Part shown: positions 17,207 to 29,352 of the stretch, one piece after another | Numbering within the stretch: position 1 is the stretch's first letter | Layout: every line of letters starts with the position of its first letter | Source of the DNA: Thermocrispum municipale DSM 44069 | GTDB taxonomy: Bacteria > Actinomycetota > Actinomycetes > Mycobacteriales > Pseudonocardiaceae | Assembly: GCF_000427825.1 (NCBI RefSeq) | Contig: NZ_ATYT01000004.1 | Location: 271,399 to 335,398 of the forward strand | Length of the DNA stretch: 64,000 nt | Direction: 5' to 3' | Notes under the pieces: generated by a model | The model's database searches: none | What the model was told of the DNA's origin: nothing | The model's input: only the letters and a program-made list of their open reading frames with translations | Translations under genes and position numbers: made by a program

Positions 17207-18649
17207 GTGCGGTCACAGCTCGGGGCGCTCGCTCTCACGGTCGGGCTGCTCGGCGCTTCCGCGGCGCCCGCCGCTGCCCATCCTGCCCAGGCGAACGCCC
17301 AGGTCGACGTGGGTGCGGCGGTCGGCGACGCAGGCACCGCCGCCGCGCTGACCCGTGTGCTTCCCGGCTCGATTCCGCGAACCTCTCCCCTGCCCGCGGT
17401 GGCCCAACTCGAATCGTCGACCCGCGCGTTCGAAGGCGGCGTCGGTTTCAGCACCGTCAGCGTCGACACCGGCGCCGAGTTGCCGTTCGAACGCGCGATA
17501 GCCAAAGCCGGCCCGTCGGGCACGGCCCTCAACGCGCGAGCCGCTGTCCCGGGCGGAGTCGTCCAGACCGCCCCACCCAGCAACCCCCAGCCGAGCCGCG
17601 GCACGCTGAAGCACCAGGAGAGCCCACTTGACCTGCTGATACGAGCCGAGCGGCAGACCGGCCAGGCGCATGCCCGCTGGAGCACCGACCACGGCCCCTG
17701 CGTCGGCCGCGTCGTGAAGGCGACGACGTCGACCGGATCGATCCGACTGGGTACGGCGATAGCCACGCTCCCGGACATCCCGTTCTCCGAACTCGACCGC
17801 CGCGGGCGGATGCCGAACGGAAGCCTCGCCACCCTCGGCCAACTCCTCGGTGACAGCAAGCCCCTGGTCGAAGTACCGGGCACGCTGACCACCACGTCGA
17901 CGGTGGACGTCTCCGGCAAGGAAGTTCGCGCGACGTCGAAGGTGCAGACCGACCGTCTGGAAGTCCTAGGCATGACGGCGACTGTTCGCCATGCCCCGGT
18001 CCTGACCGCGCACGGCACGGGCAAGCCCGACAAGGATCGCGTCGTCAACGACACGCCCATCGTGGACTTCAAACGCGGGAACCGAACGCTCTTCCGCCTG
18101 GACCGAACCCGCGAGACCCGCGACGTCCGGATCGGTGTGATCACGCGCGGACGGACGACCATGCCGGTGGTCGACGGCTATGCCCGACACCCGAGCGGCA
18201 AGGAAATCCGGCTGTCCGGGGCCGACCGGCGCAAAGTCACCGAACTGTTCGCGCTCCGCCTCTCGGTCGGCGGCTTGACCACCCAGTCGACCGCGGTCGA
18301 CAAACCCTTCCACGGCACCCAGATCACCGCGTCGGCCCGGCTGCTCGACGTCCAACTGCTGCCCACCAAGACGCTGACCGATGCGCTCAAGGGCCGCTAC
18401 GACCTGCCCTCCACACTCGCGCACTACACGATCGGCGAGCAGGTCGTCCGGGCAGCAGCACCGCCGTCCGGCCCGCGCTGCGGCGCGCCGGGCGCCGGCG
18501 AAGTCACCGTCGCGGCACCGCCCGAAGCCCTTGCCCCGAGCAGCGCAGACATCATCCCGACCCGCGTGCTGCTGTGGGGCGGCGCGGGACTCGTACTCCT
18601 CGGCGCGTACCTGCTCGCCGTGGCACGACCCCGCAAACGTCGCGAGTGA
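17207..18649 (+). CDS. Hypothetical exported protein with C-terminal membrane anchor
   Basis: 480 residues. The GTG start follows GTGGGAGG. A clear signal peptide (ALALTVGLLGASAAPAAA) leads to a large Thr/Arg/Pro-rich extracytoplasmic region. The C-terminus has one hydrophobic helix (VLLWGGAGLVLLGAYLLAV) and a short Arg/Lys-rich tail. Two cysteines (GPCVGR and PRCGAPG) could pair. No enzymatic motif recognised. Convergent with holB, with one base between stops. Probably a cell-envelope protein of unknown role. Confidence 0.7.
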   Translation: MRSQLGALALTVGLLGASAAPAAAHPAQANAQVDVGAAVGDAGTAAALTRVLPGSIPRTSPLPAVAQLESSTRAFEGGVGFSTVSVDTGAELPFERAIAKAGPSGTALNARAAVPGGVVQTAPPSNPQPSRGTLKHQESPLDLLIRAERQTGQAHARWSTDHGPCVGRVVKATTSTGSIRLGTAIATLPDIPFSELDRRGRMPNGSLATLGQLLGDSKPLVEVPGTLTTTSTVDVSGKEVRATSKVQTDRLEVLGMTATVRHAPVLTAHGTGKPDKDRVVNDTPIVDFKRGNRTLFRLDRTRETRDVRIGVITRGRTTMPVVDGYARHPSGKEIRLSGADRRKVTELFALRLSVGGLTTQSTAVDKPFHGTQITASARLLDVQLLPTKTLTDALKGRYDLPSTLAHYTIGEQVVRAAAPPSGPRCGAPGAGEVTVAAPPEALAPSSADIIPTRVLLWGGAGLVLLGAYLLAVARPRKRRE

Positions 18650-18650
18650 C

Positions 18651-19796
18651 TCAGCCTTTCGCCAGCGCGGACACCATGGCCTCGACGGCGATGCGCGGCT
18701 TGACGTTGAGGTTCAACGCCTCGCGACACTCCAACACCGCTTCCAGCCGCCGCAGCGTCGACTCGGGGCTCCAGCGCGACGCGGCCTCCTTGATCTGCTC
18801 CTCGTGATCGGGATGGGTCAGCGTCGCACCCGTCGGGAAGACCAGCACGTCACGGTAGAAATTCGCCAGGTCGACCAGGGCGAGATCGATCGTGTCCCGC
18901 TGAGTCCGCGTCGCCCGCGACTTCTGCCGCTTCCGGAGCTGGTTGACCGCCGCCTCGGCAGCGCGCTTGGCACCGGCCGTCCCACGCCCGGTGCCCTCAC
19001 CACCCATGGCGACCCGCAGCTCCGACTCCTCGACCTCGTCCCGCTTGGCGCTCTCCGCAACGGCGTCGGCCTCGGCCGCCGTGATCAACAAGTCGGCGAA
19101 GGCGAACACATCATCCGGCCGCCGCAGCCCGACCGGGATACGGAGGACATCGGCGCGACGCGAACGAGCAGCCTCGTCCGTGGCGAGCCGTCGTGCCCGC
19201 CCGACATGTCCGCCACACACCGACGCTGCCCAGCGGGCGCGCTCCTCGTCGATCCCGTCCCGTTCCACCAGGACACGGGCGATGGCATCGGGAGGCGGGG
19301 TGCGCAGATTGACCGCACGACACCGCGAACGGATCGTCACCATCACGTCTTCGGGGTGGTCCGACGGCGCGCACAGCAGGAACACGGTGCGCTCCGGCGG
19401 CTCCTCGACAGCCTTGAGCAGCGCATTCGACGCGCCCTCGGTCAGCCGGTCGGCGTCGGCGATGATCACGATCTGCCACCGTCCGGTGGACGGCCGCCGC
19501 GCTGCCGTCTGCACCAACGACCGCATGTCCGCCACCGAGATCGACAAGCCCTCGGGCTCCACGAACCGCACGTCACCATGCGTGCCGGCCATCACCGTCC
19601 GGCAGTGGACGCAGTCAGCGCACCCGGTGCGGCTCTCGCACTGCAGGGCCGCCGCGAACGCCCGCGCGGCCACCGTGCGACCGGACCCCGGTGGGCCGGT
19701 GAACAACCACGAGTGCGTCATACCGTCGCCTGCGGCCGCAGCGGAGAGGATCTCCACCGCAGGCTCTTGCCCCACGAGCTGTTGCCACACGCTCAC
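18651..19796 (-). CDS. holB: DNA polymerase III delta' subunit
   Basis: A 381-residue AAA+ clamp-loader subunit. It has GPPGSGRT in place of a Walker A (Lys replaced by Arg, as expected for non-ATP-binding delta'), the Cys cluster TGCADCVHC for zinc, the sensor region DADRLTEGASNALLKAVEEP, and IRSRCR. It is part of the replicative clamp loader. The GTG start overlaps the stop of the upstream MFS-kinase-like gene by four bases, so they are coupled. Order matches mycobacterial Rv3644c and Streptomyces SCO3540 next to topA. Confidence 0.92.
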   Translation of the reverse strand: MSVWQQLVGQEPAVEILSAAAAGDGMTHSWLFTGPPGSGRTVAARAFAAALQCESRTGCADCVHCRTVMAGTHGDVRFVEPEGLSISVADMRSLVQTAARRPSTGRWQIVIIADADRLTEGASNALLKAVEEPPERTVFLLCAPSDHPEDVMVTIRSRCRAVNLRTPPPDAIARVLVERDGIDEERARWAASVCGGHVGRARRLATDEAARSRRADVLRIPVGLRRPDDVFAFADLLITAAEADAVAESAKRDEVEESELRVAMGGEGTGRGTAGAKRAAEAAVNQLRKRQKSRATRTQRDTIDLALVDLANFYRDVLVFPTGATLTHPDHEEQIKEAASRWSPESTLRRLEAVLECREALNLNVKPRIAVEAMVSALAKG

Positions 19797-21868
19797 GACG
19801 CGGCCTCCACCGGCTTCTCGGCCTGCTGCAACGGCTGGATGCCCCGCTTGTCCAGCAGCGGGCGCACCGCCTCACGCACACGCTCGGCGACTTCGTCCTG
19901 GGAACCTTCGGCGTCGACCACGACATAATTTTCCGGATCGGCCGCGGCCCACTCGCTCAGCAGCCCGCCGATCCGCAGCGCCGTCTCCGCCGGGCTGCCG
20001 TCCTCCTGCGGCTGGCCCGGGTCGACGTCCAGCATGATGGTCAGGTCCGGGCGCAGCTGTTCCATCGCCCAGTCGGCCAGGCCCTCCAGCTCGTCGATGT
20101 CCAGCCCGGCCACCGCCGACAGGTGCGCAAGCGACGAGTCGGCGAACCGCTCCATCACGACGATCGCACCGGCGTCCAGCGCGGGCCGCACGTCGCGCTC
20201 CACGATGTCGGCTCGCACGGCGGCCGCGGCCAAGGCCTTCGCCCGCGCTCCGGTCAGCGAAGCGTTGTGCAAGATCGACTGCAGGCGCTGGTCGTCCAGA
20301 GCTGGGTCGGTGGCCAACGCGATCGGCGGCGTCACGGTCCGGCGCAGCCACAACGCCAGCTTGGCCGCCTGAGCCGCGGTGTCCGTGGCCGTCGTCCCCT
20401 CGATGGCGATCAGCAAGCCGTTGACCCGGCGAGGCCGCCGACGCAGCGCATTGCGCAGGTCGCTGATGATCGGCTCGTCGCGCCGCGAGTCCATCATCCG
20501 GTAGGCGATGATGCCGACCAGCGTGGCCAGGATCCCGCCGCCGAGCAGCACCGGGCGCGTGCCGTCGATCTGCACCGTGGTGCCGAACAGTTCGACCCTG
20601 CGCGGCTTGACCAGACCGATCAGCAGCGGCACCAGGGCGACCGAGCCGCCCAGGATGATCTTCATCAGGGACTGGTAGACCGCGTTGATCCGCCCGCGCA
20701 CATCGTCCTCGATGCGGGTACCGATGATCGTCACGCCGGTCAGGAACGCAACGCCCGCGCAAGCGCCGACCAGCACGATCGCCGACATCGCGACGATGAG
20801 GTGGGGCGCAAGGGCCACCACGCACAGGGTGAGACCGGCGAACACGATGGCCGCGCCGAACAGCCGGTCGTGCGGCAGGCGGCGCGCCAGCTTCGGCGCC
20901 CCCGCCATCCCGAGCGCGAGCCCGATGAAGATCGCCACGAACATCATGCCGAACGCGGTGTCGCCGGCCAGCAGGCTCTGCGAGTAGGGCTTGGCCGAGC
21001 CGACCACCGCACCGCCCGCGGCGAACGCTCCGACCATGCCGATCAGCAGGCCACGCACCAGCTTCGTGCTGCGGACGAACGTGAAGCCGTCCTTGATCAT
21101 CTGCAGCATGCTCGGCTTGTCGTCGTCGGCGCGCAGCACCGGCTCGTCGTGCACGTTGCGCAACGACAGTTCGGGGATCCGCCACACCACCAGCGCGCTG
21201 CACAGGAACAACAGCCCGGTGATGACCACGACCATGCGCGCGAGGCCGAACTCGCCGGTCGTTCCTTCCGGCAGGCCAAGCACCTGCGGCAGACCGCTGA
21301 CCAGCGCATAGAAGCCCGCGCCTGCCACCACGGAGACCCCGTACGTGACCACCAGGCCCAGCTGGTTGGCCGTCTCCACCTGGTCCTTACGACGCAGCAG
21401 GTTGGGTGCGGCCGCGTCCTTGGACGGAATCCACATCGTCGACGACAGGCCCACCAGGAAGTTGGCCACGAACAGCCACCACGGTGAGCCGACGATCGCG
21501 ATCGACAGCAGCAGACCGCACCGCATCAGGTCGGCGATCACCATGATCACGCGGCGGTCGAACTTGTCCGCGAGCAGTCCGCCGAGCGGGGCGAAGATCA
21601 GGCCGGGGAGCAGCAGCGTGAGCACCACACCGGTGAACGCGAAGTTCTGCGCGGTGTAGGACTCGGTGAGCTTGGTGACGTAACCGGTGAGCCCGAGCAG
21701 CGTCAGCCAGTCCGCCGTGCTGCACAGGAACGACACCCCTATGAGCCGCCGGAACGGCTTGATCGCCAGTACCCGGCGGACGCGGTAGAGCGTCGAAGCG
21801 GACGACAGCCCCGGCGCACCGGACTCGGGCACCTGCGTCGGACCCAGCACCCCTGCGATGAGCCACAC
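19793..21868 (-). CDS. MFS transporter fused to degenerate thymidylate-kinase-like domain
   Basis: 691 residues. Residues 1-450 are an MFS permease of about 12 helices (FLCSTADWLTLLGLTGYVTK near the start, GLLADKFDRRV as the loop motif). Residues about 480-691 resemble dTMP kinase (LLIAIEGTTATDTAAQAAKL, then ERFADSSLAHL and LTIMLDVDPGQ). The kinase P-loop lacks the GxxGxGK(S/T) lysine, so ATP binding is doubtful and the domain may be regulatory. The fusion next to holB and topA is also known in Streptomyces (from memory, SCO3542). Transport substrate unknown. GTG start. Confidence 0.85.
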   Translation of the reverse strand: MWLIAGVLGPTQVPESGAPGLSSASTLYRVRRVLAIKPFRRLIGVSFLCSTADWLTLLGLTGYVTKLTESYTAQNFAFTGVVLTLLLPGLIFAPLGGLLADKFDRRVIMVIADLMRCGLLLSIAIVGSPWWLFVANFLVGLSSTMWIPSKDAAAPNLLRRKDQVETANQLGLVVTYGVSVVAGAGFYALVSGLPQVLGLPEGTTGEFGLARMVVVITGLLFLCSALVVWRIPELSLRNVHDEPVLRADDDKPSMLQMIKDGFTFVRSTKLVRGLLIGMVGAFAAGGAVVGSAKPYSQSLLAGDTAFGMMFVAIFIGLALGMAGAPKLARRLPHDRLFGAAIVFAGLTLCVVALAPHLIVAMSAIVLVGACAGVAFLTGVTIIGTRIEDDVRGRINAVYQSLMKIILGGSVALVPLLIGLVKPRRVELFGTTVQIDGTRPVLLGGGILATLVGIIAYRMMDSRRDEPIISDLRNALRRRPRRVNGLLIAIEGTTATDTAAQAAKLALWLRRTVTPPIALATDPALDDQRLQSILHNASLTGARAKALAAAAVRADIVERDVRPALDAGAIVVMERFADSSLAHLSAVAGLDIDELEGLADWAMEQLRPDLTIMLDVDPGQPQEDGSPAETALRIGGLLSEWAAADPENYVVVDAEGSQDEVAERVREAVRPLLDKRGIQPLQQAEKPVEAAS

Positions 21869-21979
21869 CCCGCTTCCGCTTCGTCGACCACCGACATCAC
21901 TCGAATGGTCGGCGTCTGGCGAACGCGACCCAGGGTAGTCGGCACAGGCGTTATGCCACGCGTAGGGGCGCTGGTGTCG

Positions 21980-22609
21980 CTACTGGAACAACTCGCCGAT
22001 ACCCGTCGCGATGCTGGAAATCACCTGTATGGCGATGACGGCGAAGATCGCCAGGACGACCAGCGCGACCACCACACCACCGACGGTCGACCCGCCGCTT
22101 GCGCTGCCGTTGGACGACTCCCGGTCGCTCTTCGACTTCGCCCGCAGTTGCTCGCGGCGCTGGCGCACCGCCTCACGCCAGCTCTGCACGTCCGCATCGC
22201 TGCGGCCGCTGAGCGCCTGCCGCATGCGCTGACGCGCGGGCACCTTCTCGGGCGTGGCGACCATGCCGGGCGGGAGCCCACCTGCGGAAACGCCGGGAGG
22301 TGGGGGCAGCGCGACCCTCGGGCCCTCCGGTGGCGCGTCCTCCGCGGCCAACAAGGCCTCGACCATCGCACGCGACTGTTCCTCGTCGGGCTCCACCGGC
22401 TTGGCGACCGGGATGACCGGCTCGTCGTACGAATCGCCCTGGACGTCCAGGCCCGCGGGTGCGCTCGTCACCAAACCGGCGAGCGGGTCCGGGAACAGGG
22501 GTAGCGGTGGCAGGGACTGCGTTCCATCCGGCGTCCAGCTGGTGTGCCCCACGGCGGCTTCCGATCTCACGGCGCTGCTTCCCGGACGATGGTAACTCGC
22601 TGTCGTCAT
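21980..22609 (-). CDS. Hypothetical membrane protein with Pro-rich cytoplasmic region
   Basis: 209 residues with no catalytic motif. A long Pro/Glu/Ala-rich hydrophilic region contains an Arg/Gln/Glu helix (SWREAVRQRREQLRAKSKSD). A single C-terminal membrane helix (VVVALVVLAIFAVIAIQVI) is followed by a short outside tail. The ATG start is chosen; a TTG four codons upstream is equally possible. Lies between topA and the MFS-kinase fusion on the same strand. Probably a tail-anchored protein; unknown role. Confidence 0.65.
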   Translation of the reverse strand: MTTASYHRPGSSAVRSEAAVGHTSWTPDGTQSLPPLPLFPDPLAGLVTSAPAGLDVQGDSYDEPVIPVAKPVEPDEEQSRAMVEALLAAEDAPPEGPRVALPPPPGVSAGGLPPGMVATPEKVPARQRMRQALSGRSDADVQSWREAVRQRREQLRAKSKSDRESSNGSASGGSTVGGVVVALVVLAIFAVIAIQVISSIATGIGELFQ

Positions 22610-22670
22610 CCGACCACGCAATCGTTCAGGTGCAATCCGCTACCCCCCAGTTACACGCGGTGAAGTTCCG

Positions 22671-25376
<2,706 letters not shown>

Positions 25377-25761
25377 GTTCGGCTGCCTCCATTCCTCTGC
25401 CGCCACCCTGGCCGCGGACGAGTGGCGGGTCTGCGCGACATTCCCTTTCCAGCTTTAGCACGGCCGACGACACCGGGTGCCCGCCGGCTGGCGGGCCAGC
25501 ATACGCGGACATGGTGTGTGCTACCCGTCACCACCCGTGGTCAATCCCCCGGGGGGTGATCGTCAGTATGCCGCCCCGCCCCTCAGTATTGCCTAGTCGC
25601 TTTTCAGGGCGAGCAGGCACTCTCCGCCTCGCTCGGCCATTTGCCGCACCTACCTCGCCAACGGTGGCGTAGCGCGGTCTGTTCCGAATGGCACGCAACG
25701 TTTGCGGCATATGCCCCGCCTTTAAGGGGCGACAGATCACGCCGAGGGGGGGGCAGGGGAA
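25377..25761. other. topA / small-protein intergenic region
   Basis: 385 bases, no convincing gene on either strand. Notable is a near-palindrome ATCCCCCGGGGGGTGAT around 25545-25561 and a G-run just before the start of the next gene. Promoters for topA (minus) and the small operon (plus) must lie here but no consensus stood out. Confidence 0.35.
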
Positions 25762-26304
25762 GTGCGCAATGTCGTAGCGGTGGTGCTGCTGGTCGTGGCC
25801 TGGCTGACGGCGGTGGCCGTCGGCGTGCAGCTGGCAACACCCACACAGTCTGAAGCGGTCTCGCTGGCCGCAGAAGGTCCACGGTTGGCTCCGGAGACGA
25901 GCGCCGATCCGCCTGCGGAGGCCACCACAGTGGCGCGTCAGGAGCAGGTGCAGCTGCGCGGCTGCGTCATCCGGTTCGACCGTAAGGACCGGATGGGCCG
26001 GACGCTGGCCCGCAAGCATGTGAACAGGGCGCACGCGTGCCTGGGGGTTCGCTCGGTTCGCATCGACTACCGGACCGGCGAGCTGGTGCTGACCGGCTCA
26101 CGCAGTGGGGCGATCGTGTTCATCTCGGTCTCGCCCGACGAGACGCTGACCGCCAAGGGCATCAGTTGCGGGCCGTCCGGCGGCCTTGCGGTGACCCGGT
26201 TGCGGTGCTTCGACCGGCAGGGCAGGAAGGTGCCCGCGTACTCTCCCCGGCTCTACAGCCCGCGAGCCAACCTGTGGATCGGATGGCGGACATGGCAGGG
26301 CTGA
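25762..26304 (+). CDS. Hypothetical exported/anchored protein
   Basis: 180 residues. GTG start behind GGCAGGGGAA. An N-terminal hydrophobic helix (VVAVVLLVVAWLTAVAVGV) acts as uncleaved anchor or signal. A mature domain holds four cysteines (LRGCVIRF, HACLGV, ISCGPS, LRCFDR), suggesting two disulfides outside the membrane. No family recognised. The downstream small gene starts inside its 3' end, so the two are translationally coupled. Confidence 0.65.
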   Translation: MRNVVAVVLLVVAWLTAVAVGVQLATPTQSEAVSLAAEGPRLAPETSADPPAEATTVARQEQVQLRGCVIRFDRKDRMGRTLARKHVNRAHACLGVRSVRIDYRTGELVLTGSRSGAIVFISVSPDETLTAKGISCGPSGGLAVTRLRCFDRQGRKVPAYSPRLYSPRANLWIGWRTWQG

Positions 26305-26540
26305 CCGGGCCGATGCTTCCGCACTGGAAGCCGTTGCAGTACGACGTGCCCGCCGAGACGGCGTGGCCGCGCTGGGCACGGCTGCTGTCGCGGGCGTTGA
26401 CCCTCACCGTCGTGATCGCCGTCGGCCTCTGGCTGCTCCACTACGGCGACATCGACGTCGACATCGATCAGATGCGGCGACCAACACGACGGCCCGCCCA
26501 GCGCCGCGTTCAGCGGGCCGGACGGGCCGTCGAGCGTTGA
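26283..26540 (+). CDS. Small single-pass membrane protein, unknown
   Basis: 85 residues. The ATG lies 22 bases inside the end of the preceding gene; an alternative ATG is three codons later. One membrane helix (ALTLTVVIAVGLWLLHYG) is followed by an acidic DIDVDIDQ stretch and an Arg-rich tail. Coupled to the Cys-containing exported protein; probably an interacting membrane pair. No function can be assigned. Confidence 0.55.
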   Translation: MADMAGLTGPMLPHWKPLQYDVPAETAWPRWARLLSRALTLTVVIAVGLWLLHYGDIDVDIDQMRRPTRRPAQRRVQRAGRAVER

Positions 26541-26549
26541 ATCAGGCGA

Positions 26550-28817
26550 TCAGACGTTCGCCGCTTGCTGTGCCGGGGAGGAGTCGGACAGCGAGCTGGA
26601 ACGCCGCTTGGACACCACGATCGCCACGACGATGATCGCCACCGCGACCAGCGAGATGATCAACCGGGCGGCGTCCGAGGCGTTCTCGCCGACGGACAGC
26701 TGCACGATCGCCGGGGCGATCAGCAGCGACACCAGGTTCATCACCTTGATCAGCGGGTTGATCGCCGGGCCCGCGGTGTCCTTGAACGGGTCACCGACGG
26801 TGTCACCGATGACGGTGGCCTCGTGCGCGGGCGAGCCCTTGCCACCGTGGTGGCCGTCCTCGACCAGCTTCTTGCCGTTGTCCCAGGCACCACCGGAGTT
26901 GGCCAGGAACACGGCCATCAGGACACCGGCGGCGATGGCGCCACCGAGGTAACCGGCCAGCGCACCGGTGCCGAGGCCGAAGCCGACGGCGATCGGTGCG
27001 AACACGGCGAGCAGACCCGGGGTGGCCAGCTCGCGCTGCGCGTCCAGGGTCACCAGGTCGACCACGCGGCCGTACTCGGGCTTGCCGGTGCCCTCCATGA
27101 TTCCCGGGATCTCCCGGAACTGGCGGCGGACCTCCCACACCACGGCGCCTGCCGCGCGGGAGACCGCGTTGATGGCCAGACCGGAGAACAGGAACACGAC
27201 CGCGGCACCGACGATGACGCCGACCAGGACGTTCGGGTTGACCACCTCGAAGCCGAAGGAATCCGGCAGCTCGCCGCCCGCCGCAGCCTCCTCGACCGCC
27301 TTGACGATCTCGGTCACGTAGGAACCGAACAGCGCGGTCGCCGCGAGCACGGCGGTGGCGATGGCGATGCCCTTGGTGATGGCCTTGGTGGTGTTGCCCA
27401 CCGCGTCCAGCTCGGTCAGGATCGCCGCGGCGTTCTCGTCGACGTCACCGGACATCTCCGCGATCCCCTGCGCGTTGTCGCTGACCGGGCCGAAGGTGTC
27501 CATGGCGACGATGACGCCGACCGTGGTGAGCAGGCCGGTACCGGCCAGCGCCACGGCGAACAGGGCGACGGTGCCGCCGATCAGGTAGGCGCCGAACACG
27601 GCGGCGGCGATGACCACCGCGGTGTAGACGGCCGACTCGAGACCGATGGAGATACCGGACAGCACGACGGTGGCCGCACCGGTCTCGGAGGCCTCGCCGA
27701 CGGTCTTGACCGGCTTGTGCTCGGTGCCGGTGAAGTAGCCGGTGAGCCACAGGATGACGCCGGCGAGCACGATCCCGATGATCACCGAGATGGTGGCGAT
27801 GACGGCCGGGTTGCCCTCCGCACCGGCGAAGTCGGTGGGCAGGAAGATGAACGAGGCCGCCGTGCACAGCACGGCCGCGATGACGGCCGAGATGTAGAAC
27901 GAGCGGTTGATGGTGACCAGGCCGTTCTCGCCGGAGCGGGCCTTGGTGATGTACACACCGATGACCGCGGTGATGACCCCGATGGCGGGCACGATCAGCG
28001 GGAAGACCAGGCCGTCCGCGCCGAGCGCGACCGAGCCGAGGATCAGCGCCGCGACCAGCGTCACCGCGTAGGACTCGAACAGGTCGGCGGCCATACCGGC
28101 GCAGTCACCGACGTTGTCACCCACGTTGTCGGCGATGGTCGCCGCGTTCCGCGGGTCGTCCTCCGGGATGTTCTGCTCGACCTTGCCGACCAGGTCCGCG
28201 CCGACGTCAGCGGCCTTGGTGAAGATGCCGCCACCAACACGCATGAACATCGCGATCAGCGCGGCGCCGAAACCGAAGCCCTCCAGCACCTTGGGGGCCT
28301 GGCCCGCGTAGACCAGCACCACCAGCGCGGCGCCAAACAGGCCGAGCCCGACGGTGATCATGCCGACGGTGCCGCCGGTGCGGAACGCGATCCGCATGGC
28401 CTTCTCCCGGCCACCGGACTCCCGCGACGCCGCGGCCACCCGCAGGTTGGCCTGCGTGGCCAGCCACATGCCGAGGTAGCCGATGGCGAACGAGAAGCCG
28501 GCGCCGACCAGGAAGAACAGCGAGCGGCCGATGCGCTCGCCCCAGTCCTCCGCCGGGAGGAAGAACAGCAGTACGAACACCACGGCGCCGAAAATGACCA
28601 AGGTGTTGCGCTGCCGCTTGAGGTAGGCAATCGCGCCTTCCTGCACGGCCTTGGCGATCTCCTGCATCTTCGTGGTGCCCTGACCGGCGGCCAGAACCTC
28701 CTTGAGCAGGATGTAACCAATACCGAGCGCGGCAAGGGCGATCACTGCGACCACGGCCACGATGCCGTAGTCGCCTCCGGACAGCGAAATGCCGTCCGCG
28801 AGGATCTGCCGGGACAT
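26550..28817 (-). CDS. hppA: Membrane-bound proton-pumping pyrophosphatase (K+-independent type)
   Basis: 755 residues, about 16 membrane helices. The pyrophosphate-binding motif DVGADLVGKVE, the DDPRNAATIADNVGDNVGDC block and the C-terminal IGDTVGDPFKDTAGPAINPL are all present. The diagnostic position in AVGNTTKAITKG carries Lys rather than Ala, the hallmark of K+-independent H+-PPases. ATG start after AGGAGG; the longer upstream frame is unnecessary. Converts PPi hydrolysis into a proton gradient. Present in Streptomyces and Pseudonocardiaceae but absent from M. tuberculosis at this position. Confidence 0.95.
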   Translation of the reverse strand: MSRQILADGISLSGGDYGIVAVVAVIALAALGIGYILLKEVLAAGQGTTKMQEIAKAVQEGAIAYLKRQRNTLVIFGAVVFVLLFFLPAEDWGERIGRSLFFLVGAGFSFAIGYLGMWLATQANLRVAAASRESGGREKAMRIAFRTGGTVGMITVGLGLFGAALVVLVYAGQAPKVLEGFGFGAALIAMFMRVGGGIFTKAADVGADLVGKVEQNIPEDDPRNAATIADNVGDNVGDCAGMAADLFESYAVTLVAALILGSVALGADGLVFPLIVPAIGVITAVIGVYITKARSGENGLVTINRSFYISAVIAAVLCTAASFIFLPTDFAGAEGNPAVIATISVIIGIVLAGVILWLTGYFTGTEHKPVKTVGEASETGAATVVLSGISIGLESAVYTAVVIAAAVFGAYLIGGTVALFAVALAGTGLLTTVGVIVAMDTFGPVSDNAQGIAEMSGDVDENAAAILTELDAVGNTTKAITKGIAIATAVLAATALFGSYVTEIVKAVEEAAAGGELPDSFGFEVVNPNVLVGVIVGAAVVFLFSGLAINAVSRAAGAVVWEVRRQFREIPGIMEGTGKPEYGRVVDLVTLDAQRELATPGLLAVFAPIAVGFGLGTGALAGYLGGAIAAGVLMAVFLANSGGAWDNGKKLVEDGHHGGKGSPAHEATVIGDTVGDPFKDTAGPAINPLIKVMNLVSLLIAPAIVQLSVGENASDAARLIISLVAVAIIVVAIVVSKRRSSSLSDSSPAQQAANV

Positions 28818-29352
28818 TCGTCCTCCTGTGTCGCATGTTGGTCGGTACTGCAAAGGTGCGGGTTCTCTCCCGCCGGTGCACCGACTGACGATGTTCGGGC
28901 CCGGAGTCTATTGGTTGGGCCTCCTAGCACTGACAACGGCCCATACCAGTTCTCCGTCGGTTTCGTCACGTCAGGGGCGCATCGGGGACGAAAGTTGCCT
29001 CCGCTCAGGGACGTTCGGGCAGCCGACGGCGGTGTGTGACGCGGCCGTGAACGCGCTTCTTGCCGGCGCGCCGGTGGCGCTGTCGGCGTGGATCGAGCGC
29101 CACGAGGCTGCTCCACGCCAGGGCCGGACGCCGCGAGACTGCTCGACGCCGGGGCCGGACGCCGCGAGACTGCTCGACGCCGGGGCCGGACGCCACGGCG
29201 CCGCTCGACGCCACTGCAGTGCTGTGCGGACCACACCCCACGGCTGCATTCGGCCGCACCGAGATGCGTCGTCCGCCGAGCGTGCGACCTGCCGTCGGTC
29301 ACCAAGGAGCACGCCCGTTCGGCCGTGTCACCTGCGCGCGGCTACGGCGTCG
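28818..29352. other. hppA / helicase intergenic region
   Basis: About 535 bases. Contains the 31-bp tandem repeat described separately and presumably divergent promoters. The open frames here in all phases are artefacts of GC-rich repeat sequence; I see no ribosome site plus start that would support a gene. No cold-shock gene is found here, unlike the mycobacterial locus. Confidence 0.4.
29104..29213. repeat. 31-bp tandem repeat (about 3.5 copies)
   Basis: Unit GGGCCGGACGCCGCGAGACT followed by GCTCGACGCCG. Copies at 29121-29151 and 29152-29182 are identical; a diverged third starts at 29183, and a partial one precedes at 29104. The period is not a multiple of three, and it lies upstream of the helicase start. 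Confidence 0.8.

Noticed and set aside
21387-21866. Additional reading frames inside the MFS half of the MFS-kinase fusion
   Set aside because: Arg/Gly-rich shadow frames of a transmembrane protein.
29104-29213. CRISPR array
   Set aside because: The 31-bp units are contiguous tandem copies without spacers, and no cas genes are present.
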